Origin: DAIOHQ01 sp036744635
Lineage (GTDB): Bacteria; Planctomycetota; Phycisphaerae; Tepidisphaerales; Tepidisphaeraceae
Length of the DNA: 6,189 nucleotides
Direction: 5' to 3'
Assembly (NCBI GenBank): GCA_036744635.1
Contig: DAIOHQ010000271.1
Location: forward strand, 1 to 6,189
Shown: positions 5,868 to 6,189 of the stretch, in pieces
Position numbering within the stretch: the stretch's first letter is position 1
How the letters are laid out: each line of letters starts with the position of its first letter
Notes under the pieces: generated by a model
Database searches by the model: none
The model's input: the letters and a program-made list of their open reading frames with translations, nothing else
Told to the model about the DNA's origin: nothing
Translations under genes and position numbers: made by a program

Positions 5868-5970
5868 TAGTGGGTCAGTTTGGGTGCCACAGGTCGGCGT
5901 ACTCGAAGACCTGTGTCTTACTGCGTCGCTAGGCGGCACAGGTCTCGGAGTACCGCGACCTGTGGCACCC
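5868..5970. repeat. Nested inverted-repeat element, possibly mobile
   Basis: After a 14-base lead (tagtgggtcagttt), a 34-base arm at 5882-5915 pairs with 5937-5970 at 30 of 34 positions around a 21-base loop. Each arm is itself a hairpin with an 8-bp stem (cacaggtc/gacctgtg) and 12-base loop. The first 55 bases recur at 6135-6189 with one mismatch, so this is a repeated unit. It resembles paired REP-type or miniature inverted-repeat elements, but no transposase gene is present here. Confidence 0.75.
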
Positions 5971-5971
5971 G

Positions 5972-5999
5972 GCATGGGAATGTGGCGGGGCGAAAAATG
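5972..5999. repeat. 28-bp direct repeat, copy 2
   Basis: An exact copy of 5838-5865, beginning one base after the inverted-repeat element ends. A reverse-complement match to 13 of its bases (cggggcgaaaaat) also occurs at 91-103, at the other end of the window. Confidence 0.85.
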
Positions 6000-6010
6000 A
6001 CGGGGTTAAA

Positions 6011-6053
6011 GAAGAGCGCTGCGCTTCTTGCGCATGGGCTGGTAGCCCCATGC
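6011..6053. repeat. Two small adjoining hairpins
   Basis: At 6032-6053 gcatgg plus gct pairs with agc plus ccatgc around ggt, with one bulged base. Just before it, aagaag and cttctt (about 6008-6028) enclose the palindrome agcgct. No T-run follows in either direction close by, so these look like another dispersed repeat and not a terminator. Confidence 0.45.
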
Positions 6054-6088
6054 CACGTCATGGGCGGCGTCAGGTTCGCGAAACTCAT

Positions 6089-6132
6089 AGTGTAAAAACG
6101 AAGAAGCCCGGGAACGGCGGGTGTCCCGGGCT
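6089..6132 (-). terminator. Rho-independent terminator for a leftward gene beyond the right edge
   Basis: A perfect 9-bp stem, agcccggga at 6105-6113 with tcccgggct at 6124-6132, closes a 10-base loop. Read on the minus strand it is followed by TTCTTCGTTTTTACAC, a T-rich tract typical of intrinsic terminators. On the + strand no T-run follows. It would end a leftward transcript from a gene to the right of this window, isolating it from the lipid-kinase gene. Confidence 0.65.
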
Positions 6133-6134
6133 GA

Positions 6135-6189
6135 TAGTGGGTCAGTTTGGGTGCCACAGGTCGGCGTACTCGCAGACCTGTGTCTTACT
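6135..6189. repeat. Second copy of the nested repeat element, cut by the window edge
   Basis: The 55 bases match 5868-5922 with one difference (a to c, at 6172). The copy has the 14-base lead and the complete first hairpin arm. Whether the second arm follows lies outside the window. The bases before the shared part differ, placing the left border of the unit at or near tagtggg. Confidence 0.85.

Noticed and set aside
4440..5870. 476-codon open frame on the + strand
   Set aside because: It lies antisense to kdsA and the lipid kinase, both supported by many family motifs. Its product is glycine/aspartate-rich low-complexity sequence, as expected from a G-rich strand.
5838..6189. Small RNA or tRNA gene in the right-hand gap
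   Set aside because: The stems are explained by nested repeats and a terminator; no cloverleaf or recognised RNA family fits.

Overview
The window carries four recognisable housekeeping genes, three small unrecognised genes and many palindromic repeats. DNA is GC-rich, and the + strand is visibly G-rich throughout, whichever strand is coding. kdsA (Kdo synthesis) points to a Gram-negative with an LPS-type envelope. High GC, small lineage-type hypothetical genes and gaps packed with different hairpin repeats would fit a planctomycete, perhaps of the Phycisphaerae. That placement is an impression from style, not a demonstrated one.

Layout. 1-337: no convincing gene. 338-718 (+): small four-cysteine protein of unknown function. 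651-1556 (+): complete XerC/XerD-type tyrosine recombinase, overlapping the previous gene out of frame. 1561-1655: inverted repeat in a convergent gap. 1655-1873 and 1939-2385 (-): two small unknown genes, probably co-transcribed, one with proline/histidine repeats. 2386-2792: non-coding, with three similar hairpins at 2665-2755. 2793-3836 (+): queA, for queuosine synthesis. 3842-3893: perfect 20-bp inverted repeat between convergent queA and kdsA. 3906-4733 (-): kdsA, metal-dependent type. 4759-4880: two more palindromic repeats. 4854-5822 (-): diacylglycerol-kinase/YegS-type lipid kinase. 5838-6189: no gene; a nested inverted-repeat element flanked by 28-bp direct repeats, further hairpins, a likely terminator for a leftward gene beyond the right edge, and the start of a second copy of the element.

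The genes do not form one pathway. xerD resolves chromosome dimers, queA acts in tRNA modification, and kdsA and the lipid kinase both concern the envelope and may share a leftward transcript. I found no defence system, CRISPR array, rRNA, tRNA or transposase gene. The most unusual content is the density and variety of palindromic repeats, several of which abut or enter gene ends and would mislead automated start or stop calls, plus the three unrecognised small proteins.
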